From Porpolomopsis calyptriformis (Eukaryota > Basidiomycota > Agaricomycetes > Agaricales > Hygrophoraceae), in NCBI GenBank assembly GCA_951640195.1, contig OX621171.1, forward strand, positions 806,001 through 870,000: a stretch of DNA of 64,000 bases. The letters run 5' to 3'. Shown here one piece after another: positions 47,046 through 58,409 of the stretch. Each line of letters opens with the position of its first letter. Position 1 is the first letter of the stretch. The notes below the pieces were generated by a model. That model was not told where the DNA came from and did no database searches. It worked only from the letters and a program-made list of their open reading frames with translations. A program made the translations under genes and the position numbers.

Positions 47046-47049
47046 AAGG

Positions 47050-48393
47050 TGAGTTATAATATAAAGGAAGGTTCAGATATTAAAATGATTGAATTGATGA
47101 AACATTCTTTTGGAAGTAAGACTTGATTTTTGATTTTGTCAAATCCTAGAGGGAGGTGATCTAGATGTCTAGAAAGTCTGTCAGCTTTGTTTTTATTCCC
47201 AGGGGAGTACTTAATCATGAAGTTATAAGGAGCAATAAATTGCATCCAGTATGCTTGGCATCTTAAAAGTCTCTAGTTGGACATGAAAAAATTCAGGGCA
47301 AGATTATCAGTGTGAATAAGAACAGGATGTTCCCTCTCACCTTCCAAAAGGTATCTTTAGTACTTCAGAGCCAAGATAATTGTGAGCAACTTGAGATCCT
47401 GTATCAGATAATTACACTCTACAGGAAGTAGGGATTTTGAGAAGAAGCTAATAGGGAGCCATTAGTCATTATACTTCTGAGATACATGTAGCATAGTACT
47501 AATTGCAAATCTAGATGTATTAGTCTCCAAAAGGTAAGGGAGATCCTGACAAGGAGTTCTAAGAATAGGAGTGGAAGTAATCTTAGATTTGATAGTATCT
47601 ATAGCTTGCTAATATAAAGGAGACTAGAACCAAGGGTGGTCCTTATGTAAGAGATTAGTGAGAGGATGAACAATGGAAGAGAATGACTTGATATAATAAT
47701 GCTAGAAGTTAGCAGTACTAAGAAAGGATTGAAGATTGCATAACTTCTGGGGAGTAGGCTAATTGATAATAGCATCTACCTTTTGAGGGTTTATCACTAG
47801 TTGACCTTTCAAGACAACAGTTCCTAGGTAAGTAACTTTCCTTCTCAATCTAGCATTTAACTGGTTTTGCAGAGAGCTAGTCATTCTCCATAATCTCCTA
47901 AGTTCTATTTATCCAATAGTATAGTTCCATGAGGTTGTCACCCATGATAAGGATATTATCAATGTAGATGTGGACACAACCTAAGTCAATCACTTCCTTG
48001 AAAAGAATATTGATTATCCACTAAAAAGTAGCAGGAGAGTTTTGCAGTCTGAAGAATATAACTGTTAGTTCAAAAGTCCTTGATTGCTGATGAAGGCTAC
48101 TTTCCATTCATCTCCTTCTTTCATCTGTACATTGTTGAAGCCCCATCAAATGTTGATTACTATGAAGAGAGAAGCCATTGCAATTTCAGGCACTTGAAGA
48201 ATTTCAGACAGTGCTGAGACCTTTTGCATTAATTTCTTTAGCATTTTTTGCAAAGAAGAAGGGAGCAGCTTAGGGAGATTTCAAGGGATGTATATAGGTA
48301 GTTTGTAGATTGTTATTAATGAATTTGTTGAGTTCCTTTTATTCATAAGAGAGAGGATAGATTTTCCTAAGTTGGAACTTAGTTCTAGGATAG
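47050..48393 (-). pseudogene. Third Ty3/gypsy element: RT and RNase H remnant
   Basis: A different gypsy family. Read right to left: about 48290-48230 has APFFFAKN (family APFFFVKK); then a block with WGFNNVQMK-like sequence, LTVIFFRLQNSPATF (about 48090-48030) and the catalytic box HIYIDNILIMG (about 47990-47950, second Asp of YIDD changed to Asn); thumb and connection 47900-47300; RNase H end at 47245-47054 with FMIKYSPGNKNKADRLSR. Stops are common. The integrase is gone; the LTR-like segment follows. The 5' border is the family C LTR at 48394. Confidence 0.82.
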
Positions 48394-48752
48394 TGTCAGA
48401 GATATCTTTTTTCTTTTTCCTTTGCTCGTCTGTTCCTATTTACATCAGACAGTTTACATCAATAACTGCTTAGCCACCCAAGCTCTGCTTAGTAATAGAA
48501 GGTGACCAAGCCATATCTATATTTAGTCTACCATCACTCTCCTTACCTACATGACTCATCTATGGTTGTTACGACTCACACGTAGTCAGTATGACTCATA
48601 CTTAGCTAGTATATAAAGCTAGCAGTAGATAGACTTAGGATAAGTCTGTTTCTTTCATTAACACCCCAATCAGTAGTCTGCCAACCCTTTAAAACCCTAC
48701 ACCCAGAGCCTGAAGTAAAACCTTGCGATCAACCCTAGACTGCCGTCTAACA
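48394..48752 (+). repeat. Solo LTR, family C (359 bp)
   Basis: Starts TGTCAGAGATATC and ends GCCGTCTAACA, with a perfect 5-bp duplication GATAG on both sides (48389-48393 and 48753-48757). It contains AGTATATAAAGC (about 48610), a likely TATA box. It is inserted in the third gypsy element. Confidence 0.95.
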
Positions 48753-49101
48753 GATAGAGATTGATTGCATGATTGAATGGATAATATGGGTGGAGTTTTT
48801 CAAATTCTTTTGTGTGGAAGATATGCCAGAAGCAATAGACATAGAATAGAAGCTATAGGAAGATGTTGGGATAGCTCTGGAGTTGTATGGAACTGATAAC
48901 AATGTGATTGTGTTTTGCCTATTGATTAGTGAAGCTAGCTCCCTGGCTAGGATAGAAGATTTAATGTTGTCCTTAATGGAAACAGGTTGTAAGTGGTCAA
49001 CTCTGACCAAAGAGATGTGAGAGTCATGTTTCAGACTTGAACTAAAGAAGCAGAGTTCCTCTCTAGGCTCTATTACTCTGACTTGCATACTACTAAATAA
49101 T
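48753..49101 (-). pseudogene. Third gypsy element: protease-RT linker
   Basis: A frame of 113 codons (49088-48747) without a diagnostic motif, lying between the protease and RT of the third gypsy. It fits the poorly conserved linker of pol. Assigned by position only. Confidence 0.4.
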
Positions 49102-49312
49102 TGTAACAGATATGGCTGTTACAGAGCCTACAGAGGCAGGTGATCAGTGTTGATAGGTGTTTGGCACCTCAGAGTAGTATAGAGGCTGTATTTACCACTA
49201 TTTACAGTATGTTTTAACCCTTTGCCACTGCTTGTACCAGAGATACCGCACCCAATAGATATTGGTCGTATTCAGTCTGGTCTTGAGCAAGGCAAGAACC
49301 AAAACCCTTACA
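49102..49312 (+). repeat. Solo LTR, family A (211 bp)
   Basis: TGTAACAGATATGG..ACCCTTACA with a perfect duplication ATAAT (49097-49101 and 49313-49317). Nested in the third gypsy. Confidence 0.96.
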
Positions 49313-49371
49313 ATAATGTAATACCAGACACAAAAGTTGAGGTGCCTTTTGTCCAATTGATGGTGGGGTTG

Positions 49372-49582
49372 TGTAACAGATATTACTATTACAGTGTGTA
49401 TATTAGGGATGTAGTCCTTATATATTGGTGTTTGTACCAGAGAGTAGTATATAGGCAGTATTTACCCTTATTTAGGTAGTTCTTTTTATATCTTGCCACT
49501 ACTCATACTAGGTTACATATATCCAATAGATATTAGTTGTATCCAGCTAGTTGTGAGCACTGCAAGATTAAGAACTCTTACA
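49372..49582 (+). repeat. Solo LTR, diverged family A (211 bp)
   Basis: Same length as, and colinear with, the LTR 60 bp to its left, but clearly diverged. Perfect duplication GGTTG (49367-49371 and 49583-49587). It is an independent insertion into the same element. Confidence 0.95.
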
Positions 49583-49587
49583 GGTTG

Positions 49588-51690
49588 TGATGATTGAGCC
49601 AAGGGAAGCTAAGGATAACCTATTGTTTTCTTCCAAGACTGGTAACCTCTGTTAGGTCTGAAGTTTCAGAGTTGATATCAGAGATTGGAGATGTGTAAAC
49701 ATAGGACTTGGTTGATATTCTATCTACAGATACAGGAAAAAATGTGGTACTTATATACCTACTAGATAATTATATCTGAGACACAATAATAATAGAGTGC
49801 ATCATAAGTAAAAAACCTGTGAAAAGTCTGGAGTGTTCAAAGTTGTTGGAGTTGTTGGAACTGGGATATAACAACCTCCAGTGGAATACATTCATAGTAT
49901 GATAAATCTAGCATCTTAATGAACAGGTCTGTATTATAGCTGATAGGACCTCCTCAGTTCTCAGAAGCATTAGCATTTTTTACTGGTATTGCTTTAACAA
50001 GCAGATAAGTTCAAATCTCAAACTGATGGATAAAATCTTTGTCAATGAAATTTCCAGAGGCACCAGAGTCAATGAGTACTATTACAGTAACTCTTTGGAT
50101 ATTGTTGTGCTTACAATCCAGATGTAAAATTCAAGAGTGCTGGGGCCCTGTTAAAGTGTGCCAAGAGATTGAAATTCTTTAACAGGTAGTGGTACACATA
50201 CATGCAAACTGTCCTTAGTAGCTGGGCTCTTACCACTATGATGAATCAAAAATCCTTGTTCTTGTTTTTATTAAGCTCCTAGACAAGAGCTACTCATCTC
50301 TCTTTCAACCATTTTGCTATCCCCATTTCCTAGAAATTGTTTCAAGCTGCTTATTCCTTTTCCTTTGGATTTGCTTCTACTTCCTCAATTTGCACTTCTA
50401 TTTGCTCTGTATCAACTCAATTTATCATTTGAACATTTCATCTATACCCTCATTGATTTCCATCATGTCCTTGAAATGAAGGAGAAGATTGTTAAGTTGG
50501 GACATTTTTAGCCCTTGGGCTTTGACAAACATTAGCATAGTAGCCTTTCTTGCCACAGTTAAAGCAGATGATAGAAGACATGTCTTCTAAGGTGGTAGAG
50601 AGGGTGGCTTCTTTCATTTCTTCCTTTTTGATGGGAGTAGAAGTTGTGATTTGTGAAGAGGATTATCCTTATAGGTAAGGTTTAGAGTTGGCCCATTTTC
50701 CTTTTGAATCTCTAGTTATTGAGGCCACATGAATGTCTTGTTGCTATTATCACTATTGTTAATTGAATTGCAAAGCTCATTCCATCCATTGTTTTAGGCC
50801 TTTGGATATAGTGGGGAGACTGTAGATATAGTCTACAACTCCTGAGTGTAGTCCTTTCTAATAGAAGTTGATGAGAACTTTATTATTGTATTTGGTTTTA
50901 GTAGTATAATAGGCAAAGTTGATATTGTAGGCATCACCTATCCTAGTCATCTTCAGTCTTGCAATCTCAAATTGTGCAGTAGTAGCAGGATCTACATCTC
51001 CAAAGTTGCCCTTAACTTCTTCCTTGAAATCCTTGCAATTCCATTTTCCTATTACAATCATAGCCTCTAGATTCATTTTCACCCATTCTGCAGTATTCCC
51101 CTTTCTCATAAAGAGAACTCTTTCTTTATCTGTATAGTCTCTAGCACTAAGATACAAGTCAAAACTGATAGAGAAAATTCTCAACATCAGTAAGGGTGCC
51201 ATCAAATTCTGCAGGTTTGGCAATTTTAATAAGTGGAGCTAAGTGAGAAATAGGAGGTTGTTAGAAAATTTAAACAAATGGATTTGGAGGGGTTTCAGGA
51301 ATAGTGTATAATCATTGTTGCAGGGTGATTAGCAGTGGAGGAGTTTCTTGTTAGGGGGGAGTATGTATTCCTTGTTATAGTTGTTGTTGGATTTTATCCC
51401 TTTCTTCAGCTAGTTGTCTAATCCATTTATTAGCTTGTTCCTTGTTCTATTGAGGTTGGGTGATCATTTCTCAAAGATCTTCAATAGTGTAGGGACTTTG
51501 AGGGGGAGCAGGAGTGGTCTTGATGTTTTGAGAACCAGAAGAGACACCAGTTTGGGATTCTTAAGATATTGATAACTTAGTTGTTTGAGGAAAAGGTAAT
51601 GAGGTAGAAGAGTGGAGTGATTATTGGGGAGTAGCAAAAGTTAGTAGTTGGTAGTAGTCTTTGGATTCTGTTTTAGAAAACATAGTTTAT
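49588..51690 (-). pseudogene. Third Ty3/gypsy element: gag and protease
   Basis: Gag: a Ser/Thr/Gln-rich head (51690-51250); capsid 51223-50858 with LYLSARDYTDKERVLFMRKG, NTAEWVKMN and FEIARLKM; zinc knuckle ICFNCGKKGYYANVC at about 50570-50525. Protease: VIVLIDSGASGNFIDKDFIH at about 50100-50040, with the catalytic DSG intact. The protein is only distantly related to the other two gypsy copies. Stops lie between the parts. The order gag, protease, linker, RT, RNase H is right for Ty3/gypsy once the three nested LTRs are ignored. Confidence 0.85.
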
Positions 51691-51719
51691 ATACGTAAGT
51701 AGGTAATCCTCCAGAGTGA

Positions 51720-52119
51720 GAGAGTTATAATGTGTAAGAAGGAAGTTTGATTTTTATTATATTCTATTATCAGTGGGACTTGGGGTTTTACTTTAAATAC
51801 TGGCTGAGTGGGCCTGAGATAGGAGAAAGAGTTCCAATGATAGAATTGGGTGCTAACTAGGAACCAAACTTAACTATCTACTAACTATGACTAAGTGTTT
51901 ATACTACTAGGTAAATATATGAGTCAGAGATAAGAAATAATCTAAGTTAGTGGAATATAAAATGTGACTTGTGAAGAGCTAGTAGAACAATAAAGGAAAT
52001 AGAAAGGAAGGGGGATGCAACTAGATAAGAAGACATGAGGTGGATAAAAGGAAAGCATGATCTAATTACAATAACTAAAGGATGAAAATGGAAAAGGTGT
52101 AAAAAATACAATTATAACA
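51720..52119 (-). repeat. Probable 5' LTR of the third gypsy element
   Basis: On the minus strand it starts TGTTATAATTGTA at 52119. TATAAACACTTAG near 51900 may be promoter sequence. The inner end (about 51735) is uncertain and no 3' partner was found. Its outer end lies 9 bp from the Tc1-like inverted repeat. Confidence 0.4.
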
Positions 52120-52127
52120 CTTATATA

Positions 52128-52475
52128 TTACAATACATAGTTATACACCATTTATTATAAGCTTTCTAAGGATGAATTTATATAAATAATATTGGGAAAT
52201 TATATAAACTTACTAAACTTATAGTATTATATACCTATAGTACTATGAGCTAAAAATGATTCCAATATTTGGCAAGTTTGACCTAATGCTATTATATCCT
52301 TTGATATAAAATAGCAATAATTATAGGAATATTATAGAGGATAGCCCTTCATCATCGGTTTAAAACAAGCCCCCAAACATTAGAATTAGTATAGTATTTC
52401 TAGAGGTATTCTATTTTAAATCTAGTGATATTATTAAAATATTTATTTTATTAACAACTTCTACTAGTATTTAGT
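52128..52475 (+). repeat. Long terminal inverted repeat of a Tc1-like element (left)
   Basis: About 340 bp matching the reverse complement of 59358-59706 (high similarity by eye, including GGCAAGTTTGACCTAAT and CTATAGTACTATGAGCT). The outer ends read TACAATACAT and ATGTATTGTA, so TA may be the target duplication. The inner part is interrupted at 52475 by the tnp2 element. Confidence 0.8.
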
Positions 52476-52746
52476 CCCAGTGGAAAACGCTGACTGTTTA
52501 GAATGAGTCGTAGTGATTGATAATGATATCATCTGATTAGCATCGGTTACCATCGTGTGCTAACTCGATTAGATAATGTAATGGCTATTTCAAGATAGGT
52601 AGTTACTACTTTTGGCTGGGATGGAAGTAAGCTTTCTCTTAAATGAAAAAAAATGTGAAAAGATATTTTTTCAATGCTACAGAGTTTGCAAAAAGAAATC
52701 CAATCAAGTTCCTTACATTCTACTTGCTTCAGTACACTAATACATC

Positions 52747-55700
52747 ATGCCAGGAAAATCCTACATCTGCAACTGCACAAAGTACTGTAGAAACCCTCCA
52801 AAACCAGTCTCAGGGGCAACATACTACAGCCATGCTCCCTTTCGCAACCGGGATGCATTTACCCCTGGATTCCATGATTGGATTTCATTGCATGTAGCCC
52901 AAAAACTACCTACTTCCAGTCAAATACGCTTGCGCGGCTTTGGAGAAAACAGAAACCAACCCCCAAGGAAAAGGCGGAAGAGGATGGCAGAGGATAGTCC
53001 TATTGACAGTACACAGATAGATTAGCAAGTATGTTCTATAAGTGATCTTTGTTCGTACATAGCTTACCTTCATGTCCATCCTAAGGGGGAACATATGATC
53101 AACAACAACCTGCCAGACCCTCCAGGATCCTCTGTAAATTCTGGTGTAGACTGGGGGGGAATCGATCCTGGAAGCCTTGCAGATCAGGAAACTGATCTGG
53201 ATGAATGCCTTGGAGATAGGATGGAAACCCATCCTCCTGCAGAAAATACTTCGAATCAACAAGACATTGAAGAAGAGTCAGCTCACATTCAAATGGAGGA
53301 GATTCGCGTCACTCACCAGCTCATCTGACTTCTGCGAAATGCATCCCTGGGTGATGCACATGACCATCTTGATGCAGAATCCATTGAGCGTCTTTGTAAC
53401 CCTCCCGAACATACCCTCACTGTCGAAGATCCCGATTTGCATCTGTCAATCGATATCTATCTATCAGTTGGCAGTGCATCAAGGGAAACTTACAGTTCCA
53501 TCTGCGAGAACCTGATTCGCTGATACCCTGACAGCCAAATGCTGTCATATGACCAAGTGAAATATAAGGTTGCCGAGCTAAGCAGTATCGTTCCAATCAT
53601 GAATGATATATGCATTAACTCCTGTGTGGGCTTCACTGGTCCTTGGTCTGAGTGCGAGTGCTGTCCTAGGTGTGGTGAGAATCGATATACCGAAGTGAAA
53701 AAATGAAATAAGATGAAGAAATGAGCTCACCAACAATTCCTGACCATCCCTATTGGTCCCCAACTCCAGGCACTTTGGTGATCACCTGAAGGCGCTATCA
53801 ATATGAGGTATCAAGAAAGATGGACGGCCGAACTACTCACTGAACTCCAAGAAAATGGGGGCAAGATATCTGCCTATAATGACGTTCTATGTGGAAGTGA
53901 CTACCTCTCGGCGGTAAAAAGCAGTAGGATCAAGAACCGCGATATGATCTTGATGTTCTCAGTCAATAGTGCTCAGCTCTACCGAAGCAAAGCGTCTGAC
54001 TGTTGGATGCAAATCTGGATCGTCATCAACCATCCTCCTGACACCCGCTATAAGAAAGTACATATCTTACCTGGTACAATTATCCCTGGGCCTAACAAGC
54101 CTAAAAACTGCAACTCTTTCCACTTCCCAAGCTTGCACCATCTTGCAGTGATCCAAAATGATGGACTCAAAATTTGGGATGCAAGCTGGAAGGAGACTTT
54201 TGTCTCTGACCCGTTTTTCTTTCTTGCTTGCACTGATAGTCCTGCAATGGCAGCCCTGAATGGATTTGTTGGTCATCATGGCAAGGCTGGATGTCATACT
54301 TACTGCCCCCTCAAAGGCTGTCACAAACCTGGGGGATCTCACTACTACCCAGTCTGCCTCAAGCCCATTGGATATGTAGTTGATGGGTGCGATCATCCTG
54401 ATGTTCCACTTCAAAACTTGACAATGGACACTCGAACTGTGGAAAATTATGAATGTAACCTCAAGTTCCTAGAAGAGTCAAGGAACCAAACTCAATATGA
54501 AAACCGCCACTTGGAGAGTGGAATTTGCAAGCCAACGATCTTTACTGGGCTTCCTCAATCGCTTAGTATTCCTGGAATCTTCAGTCTGGATTTAATGCAC
54601 TTACCTGCTCTCAATGCCCCAGATCTCCTACTCAAGCTGTGGCGAGGAACCTTCGATTGTGATGCAAACGATGATTGCAAAGACTGGCTGTGGGCTACAC
54701 TAAAAGGTCTTGTCTGGAAAAGACATGGAGAAGAGGTAGCACAGGCAACACCATATCTGCCTGGTTTGTTTGATCGCCCCCCTTGTAACCCAGCAGAAAC
54801 AATCAATAGTGGCTACAAAGCTTGGGAATTTATTCAATATGTCTTTGGGCTTGGGCCCGCTCTGTTCTATTCCAATATCTACTGGCAACACTACTGTCTA
54901 CTTGTCTATGCTATTTGCATCCTCTATCAAAAATGTATACCTATCCAACAACTACGTTGCGTGCATGCTGCGATCCTCAAATTTGCAGAAGAGTTCGAGC
55001 TTCTTTACTACCAGTGCAAACCTTCCTAGATCCATTTTGTACGACCCTGCATACATATGCTATGTCACTTAGCACCTGAAGCAGCATGAGTTGGACCTGG
55101 GATTTGCTCTTCCCAATGGACTATTGAACGGATGATTGGCAACCTTGGGGAAGAAATCAAACAAGATTCAAATCCATTCTTGAACCTTGCTCAATGGGCC
55201 CTTTGTCGCTCTCAAGTAAATGCTCTCAAGGTAATGATTCCAGAGCTTGAGCAGCCTGAAAAGCTGTTTCCCTGAGGCTCTGTTGATCTTGGCAACAATT
55301 ACATTCTCCTACATGCGATGGACCATGCTTCATGCCCAGTTCAGGCAATTGAGGCAATAGCCATCCGATCTTACTTGCAGGACTTGGGAATTGATTTTGA
55401 TCAGGAGGATATCATTCGGTGGGCTTGCTTACATCTCCCAAATGGACAGATCGCACAGTCAGCTTAGAAAGAGGAACAGAAGTTGCTGCAGCAGGTCCGG
55501 ATGGCTCGAAATGTCAAAGTAAGTACCTTGCTATATTTATTCATCTAATCTACTTCTCTGTCTACAGATATCCATGAACAGCCAACATGTGTTTGTGGAA
55601 GTTCACTTCTACTTCTGCCTGCAAGTGTGAGACAATATACACACTCTCACACTTGTATCAATCTATGGACCACCTGACACAGAGCTCCTAACTGCCTCAA

Positions 55701-55900
55701 ACCAGACTCTCTGGGTTTGCAAATACCAAGGCGATGCTGGACTCCAAGTTGTCCCTGTGAAGACAATCCTCTTGGTGGTCGCGATGCCTCCCTTCAAAGA
55801 TGAAGAGAAACATTTTGTGTATGAGAAGCTTGGGCTAGATGTTAGAATCCTTGAAGGGTTTGAAGAAAACGACAACCGAGAGGAAGGAGAAAATGTATAA
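52747..55900 (+). pseudogene. tnp2-type transposase of the 5.93-kb element
   Basis: Transposase for cut-and-paste movement. The start is ATG 52747. A Cys/His part CNCTKYCRNPPK..TYYSHAP comes first. An intron (about 53029-53090) and a linker lead to LCNPPEHTLTVEDPDLHLSI (53390) and CINSCVGFTGPW..CECCPRCGENRY (53610-53690). The core is 53803-55029 (408 codons open): GSDYLSAVKSSRI, NDGLKIWDASWK, GSHYYPVCLKP, FSLDLMHLPALNAPDLLLK, and NPAETINSGYKAWEF. The C-terminal region 55040-55900 has SSQWTIERMIGNLGEEIKQD, LPNGQIAQSA and YEKLGLDVRILEGFEEN. In-frame stops (53326, 53519, 55096, 55275 and others) are mostly TGA where Arg CGA is expected. Confidence 0.88.
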
Positions 55901-56281
55901 TATTTATTGAATATAGATACATACACCTGGAAGTAAATGACGCAATCGTTACTTTGACCTTTGACCACAATGTGAGATAGTCTCCTCAATGCCTTTACCT
56001 TCACCCCACCCCAGCCCACCCCTCCCTGGTCTTCTAGAGGCATTCCAAGACAGCTAGACCTCTTTCGCCCCTGCATTCATCTCTCCCAGTATCCATTTAC
56101 CTGATCGCATGAACTCATTAACTTGAACTGACAATCCAAGTTATTCTTATCAGCAACATATATCAAGGCACTACAATGGAATGGTATGATCCAATAAGCA
56201 TGAAATCTGTTGACTGGTTGGTTTGTAGAATAATGAATATGATGTCTCTCATAAAATCGCAACAGTAGCTTATTCAACTCT

Positions 56282-57990
56282 GATGCAACTTCACAATATG
56301 GCCTATCTACAACTGTATCAACAACTCAATCAAGCACACAAAGAAATCAATGAACTACGAAAACAAAAAGCCAATCCGGAAGTGCAGATAGAAGAAGAAA
56401 CGTTTAAGTATGCATTTCTCTATATCATATTTATCATAACTAACATTCCTTGAGAAATGCATATATTATACTCGCAAATGCTATCCTGCAACTCCTGTCC
56501 ATCAAGAATCCCCTCAAACTTTCTAACCCATCCACGCCATCATTTGGATTCTCGAATACCCCCTCTGACCCTCCCTCAAGCTGGCCAAAGGAATCCTACT
56601 ACATGACGGAACAACTTCAAAAAATGTTTTGGAAGAGGTCAATGTATATGGCCTGGAATAAATCAGGACATACCAAAGGGATCACGGACCCTGTCAAGAG
56701 GACAAGTATACCTGGCAAAACCCAGATGGCTGATGGCAAAAACATCGGGATGCAATATGTTGTTGATGAAAAGGGCGCTCCAGTGGATAGGTTCCATGCA
56801 GCTGAAATGCGCAAAGTTGTGCATTCGATATGGGCCGAGATTGCTTTGGCTGGACTAGCACCGGATAAGTGGATGATGGATGCAGGACTGGGTGTCACTG
56901 ACCACTATAACCACAAAATGCAGGCACGGTTTCCAGAGCTCTGCCTCTGTGACAATGGATGGAAGCCTGAGCAAATCGCAAAGGACTACTATCCATCCTG
57001 GCGAACTGCACAGATGAAAAAAGCAATGAGCAGTGTTGCAAAGAAAGAAGAACCAATTGATGTACCTTTGATTCTGCAAAAATGCAAGAGTCCAGATTCT
57101 GACTCTGATATCGAAAACCTGCATCTGGTTATGGATTCACACCTAAGTAAGATAGTTGATATTGATAAGCCAATGGCCAGCAGCATTCCAGCTATCCCTG
57201 AGGTTTGTCTCTCTTGTTGTTTGGACTTACTACTGACTAGGGCTTTTGCATACAGATTTCAGATCCGTTGTAAGTGCATACATCAAGTAGTTTACTGATT
57301 CCTGATTGTATTACAGGGTAGATGTCTCCGTGTCCATTTCAAACAAGCACAACAAGATGCCTGAGCTGTCCCCAGCTCCCGACATCCCTATCAACACCTC
57401 AAGCATTTCGCCATCAACTAATGACCCTTCCACTGACCCCAATCCCACTCCCCCATCCGTGTCATCCACTTCCACCCAAGGTGACAACCCCATCAAGAAA
57501 AGGGTTGCTTGAGTATCAATGGGAGAGAAAACGATGGTCCCAGGTGAGAAACCTACTGCACAGTGCATAACTCAATCTCTCTTGCTAATTGTTCTAACTG
57601 TTATTCAGAAACTTATGTGCTCGTGAATGGTGCCAAGCAAATGTTGGAGGTTCCGCAAGCAGCTTCAAAACTTACTGGGACTCACTTTCCAGTAATGACA
57701 GAAAAGTATGTATATCTCATTATACCCTCATTTTAACTCTACTAACTATGTTTTATTTGCCTCTCAGAGATATCAGAAGATGGAAAGGGCAGCAGTGAGT
57801 TTCCATATCACCCGCGTCTACCTTATACTGACCTGCATGTGTTTAGAGAGCCTCGTCTTGAGCTTTGTGAAAGGTACGTTCACATTATCTCACTTGTTCT
57901 CTGTTTTCTAACTATATTCTTCCAGACAGGACACTTGTACGATTACAAAGATAACCAAGAATGTACGAATACAAGCAGGAGTGGCAATAA
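56282..57990 (+). CDS. Second gene of the tnp2 element, unknown function
   Basis: Start chosen at ATG 56282 (MQLHNMAYLQLYQQLNQAH), a coiled-coil-like exon ending near 56407 at GTATGC. The main exon (about 56450-57200) contains VVDEKGAPVDRFHAAEMRK, SIWAEIALAGLAPDKWMMDA and ARFPELCLCDNGWKPEQIAK followed by DYYPSW. An intron at about 57201-57255 (GTTTGT..ACAG) and a Pro/Ser/Thr-rich linker follow. The C-terminal exons read NLCAREWCQA and FKTYWDSLSSNDRK. No stop interrupts the main exon, unlike the neighbouring transposase. The pattern FPELRLC..WK...IA..YPSW and NLCA..W....F..YWDSL is familiar from hypothetical proteins next to tnp2 genes in mushrooms. A role as DNA-binding partner is plausible but unproven. 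The 3' exons are approximate. Confidence 0.6.
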
Positions 57991-58409
57991 ATCCACTCAG
58001 GCCTTGGATGGTAATGGACGAGGATGAGGGTGGAGGTGAGTGGGAGTGGGATTGGGAATGGGAATGTGAACAAGAAGGGAGGGGGGCAGGAAAGCTGGGG
58101 ATGAATGGGGGCGGAAGCGGAGTAGCTGGAAAACAATGTAAATCAATAGGAATGGAATAAATGAGAGCTGTAAATGCATGTACAGCATAGCTATGGCCCA
58201 ATGTAAATCAATAGGATGTGAAAGCAAGGCTCCAAGGCTAGGTGATTGTGAGTGACTGACATCGAATGTGTTGCTGGGAAGCGATGAATATCATTAACAC
58301 ACTTTTTTTATCTACACTATTCTAGATTTCTCAACTCTGGTTGATGCTCTACAATAAATTCAGCCTCAATCATTCTCCATCATTACTAATCACTCGATTT
58401 TCCACTGGG

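Larger units (their letters stand above)
52476..58409 (+). mobile_element. Complete-looking tnp2/CACTA-like DNA transposon (5.93 kb)
   Basis: Both ends read CCCAGTGGAAAA inward (52476 and, inverted, 58409). Both are directly flanked by ATTTAGT (52469-52475 and 58410-58416), a 7-bp repeat. It carries two genes in the same direction: a transposase remnant (52747-55900) and a second gene (56282-57990). It sits inside a Tc1-like element. The truncated relative at 44679-46630 ends CCCTAGTGAAAA. Typical plant CACTA elements have 3-bp duplications, so the 7-bp repeat is notable. Confidence 0.82.

Noticed and set aside
49372..49582. Two neighbouring family A LTRs as the ends of one element
   Set aside because: Only 60 bp separate them and each has its own perfect target duplication, so they are two solo LTRs.
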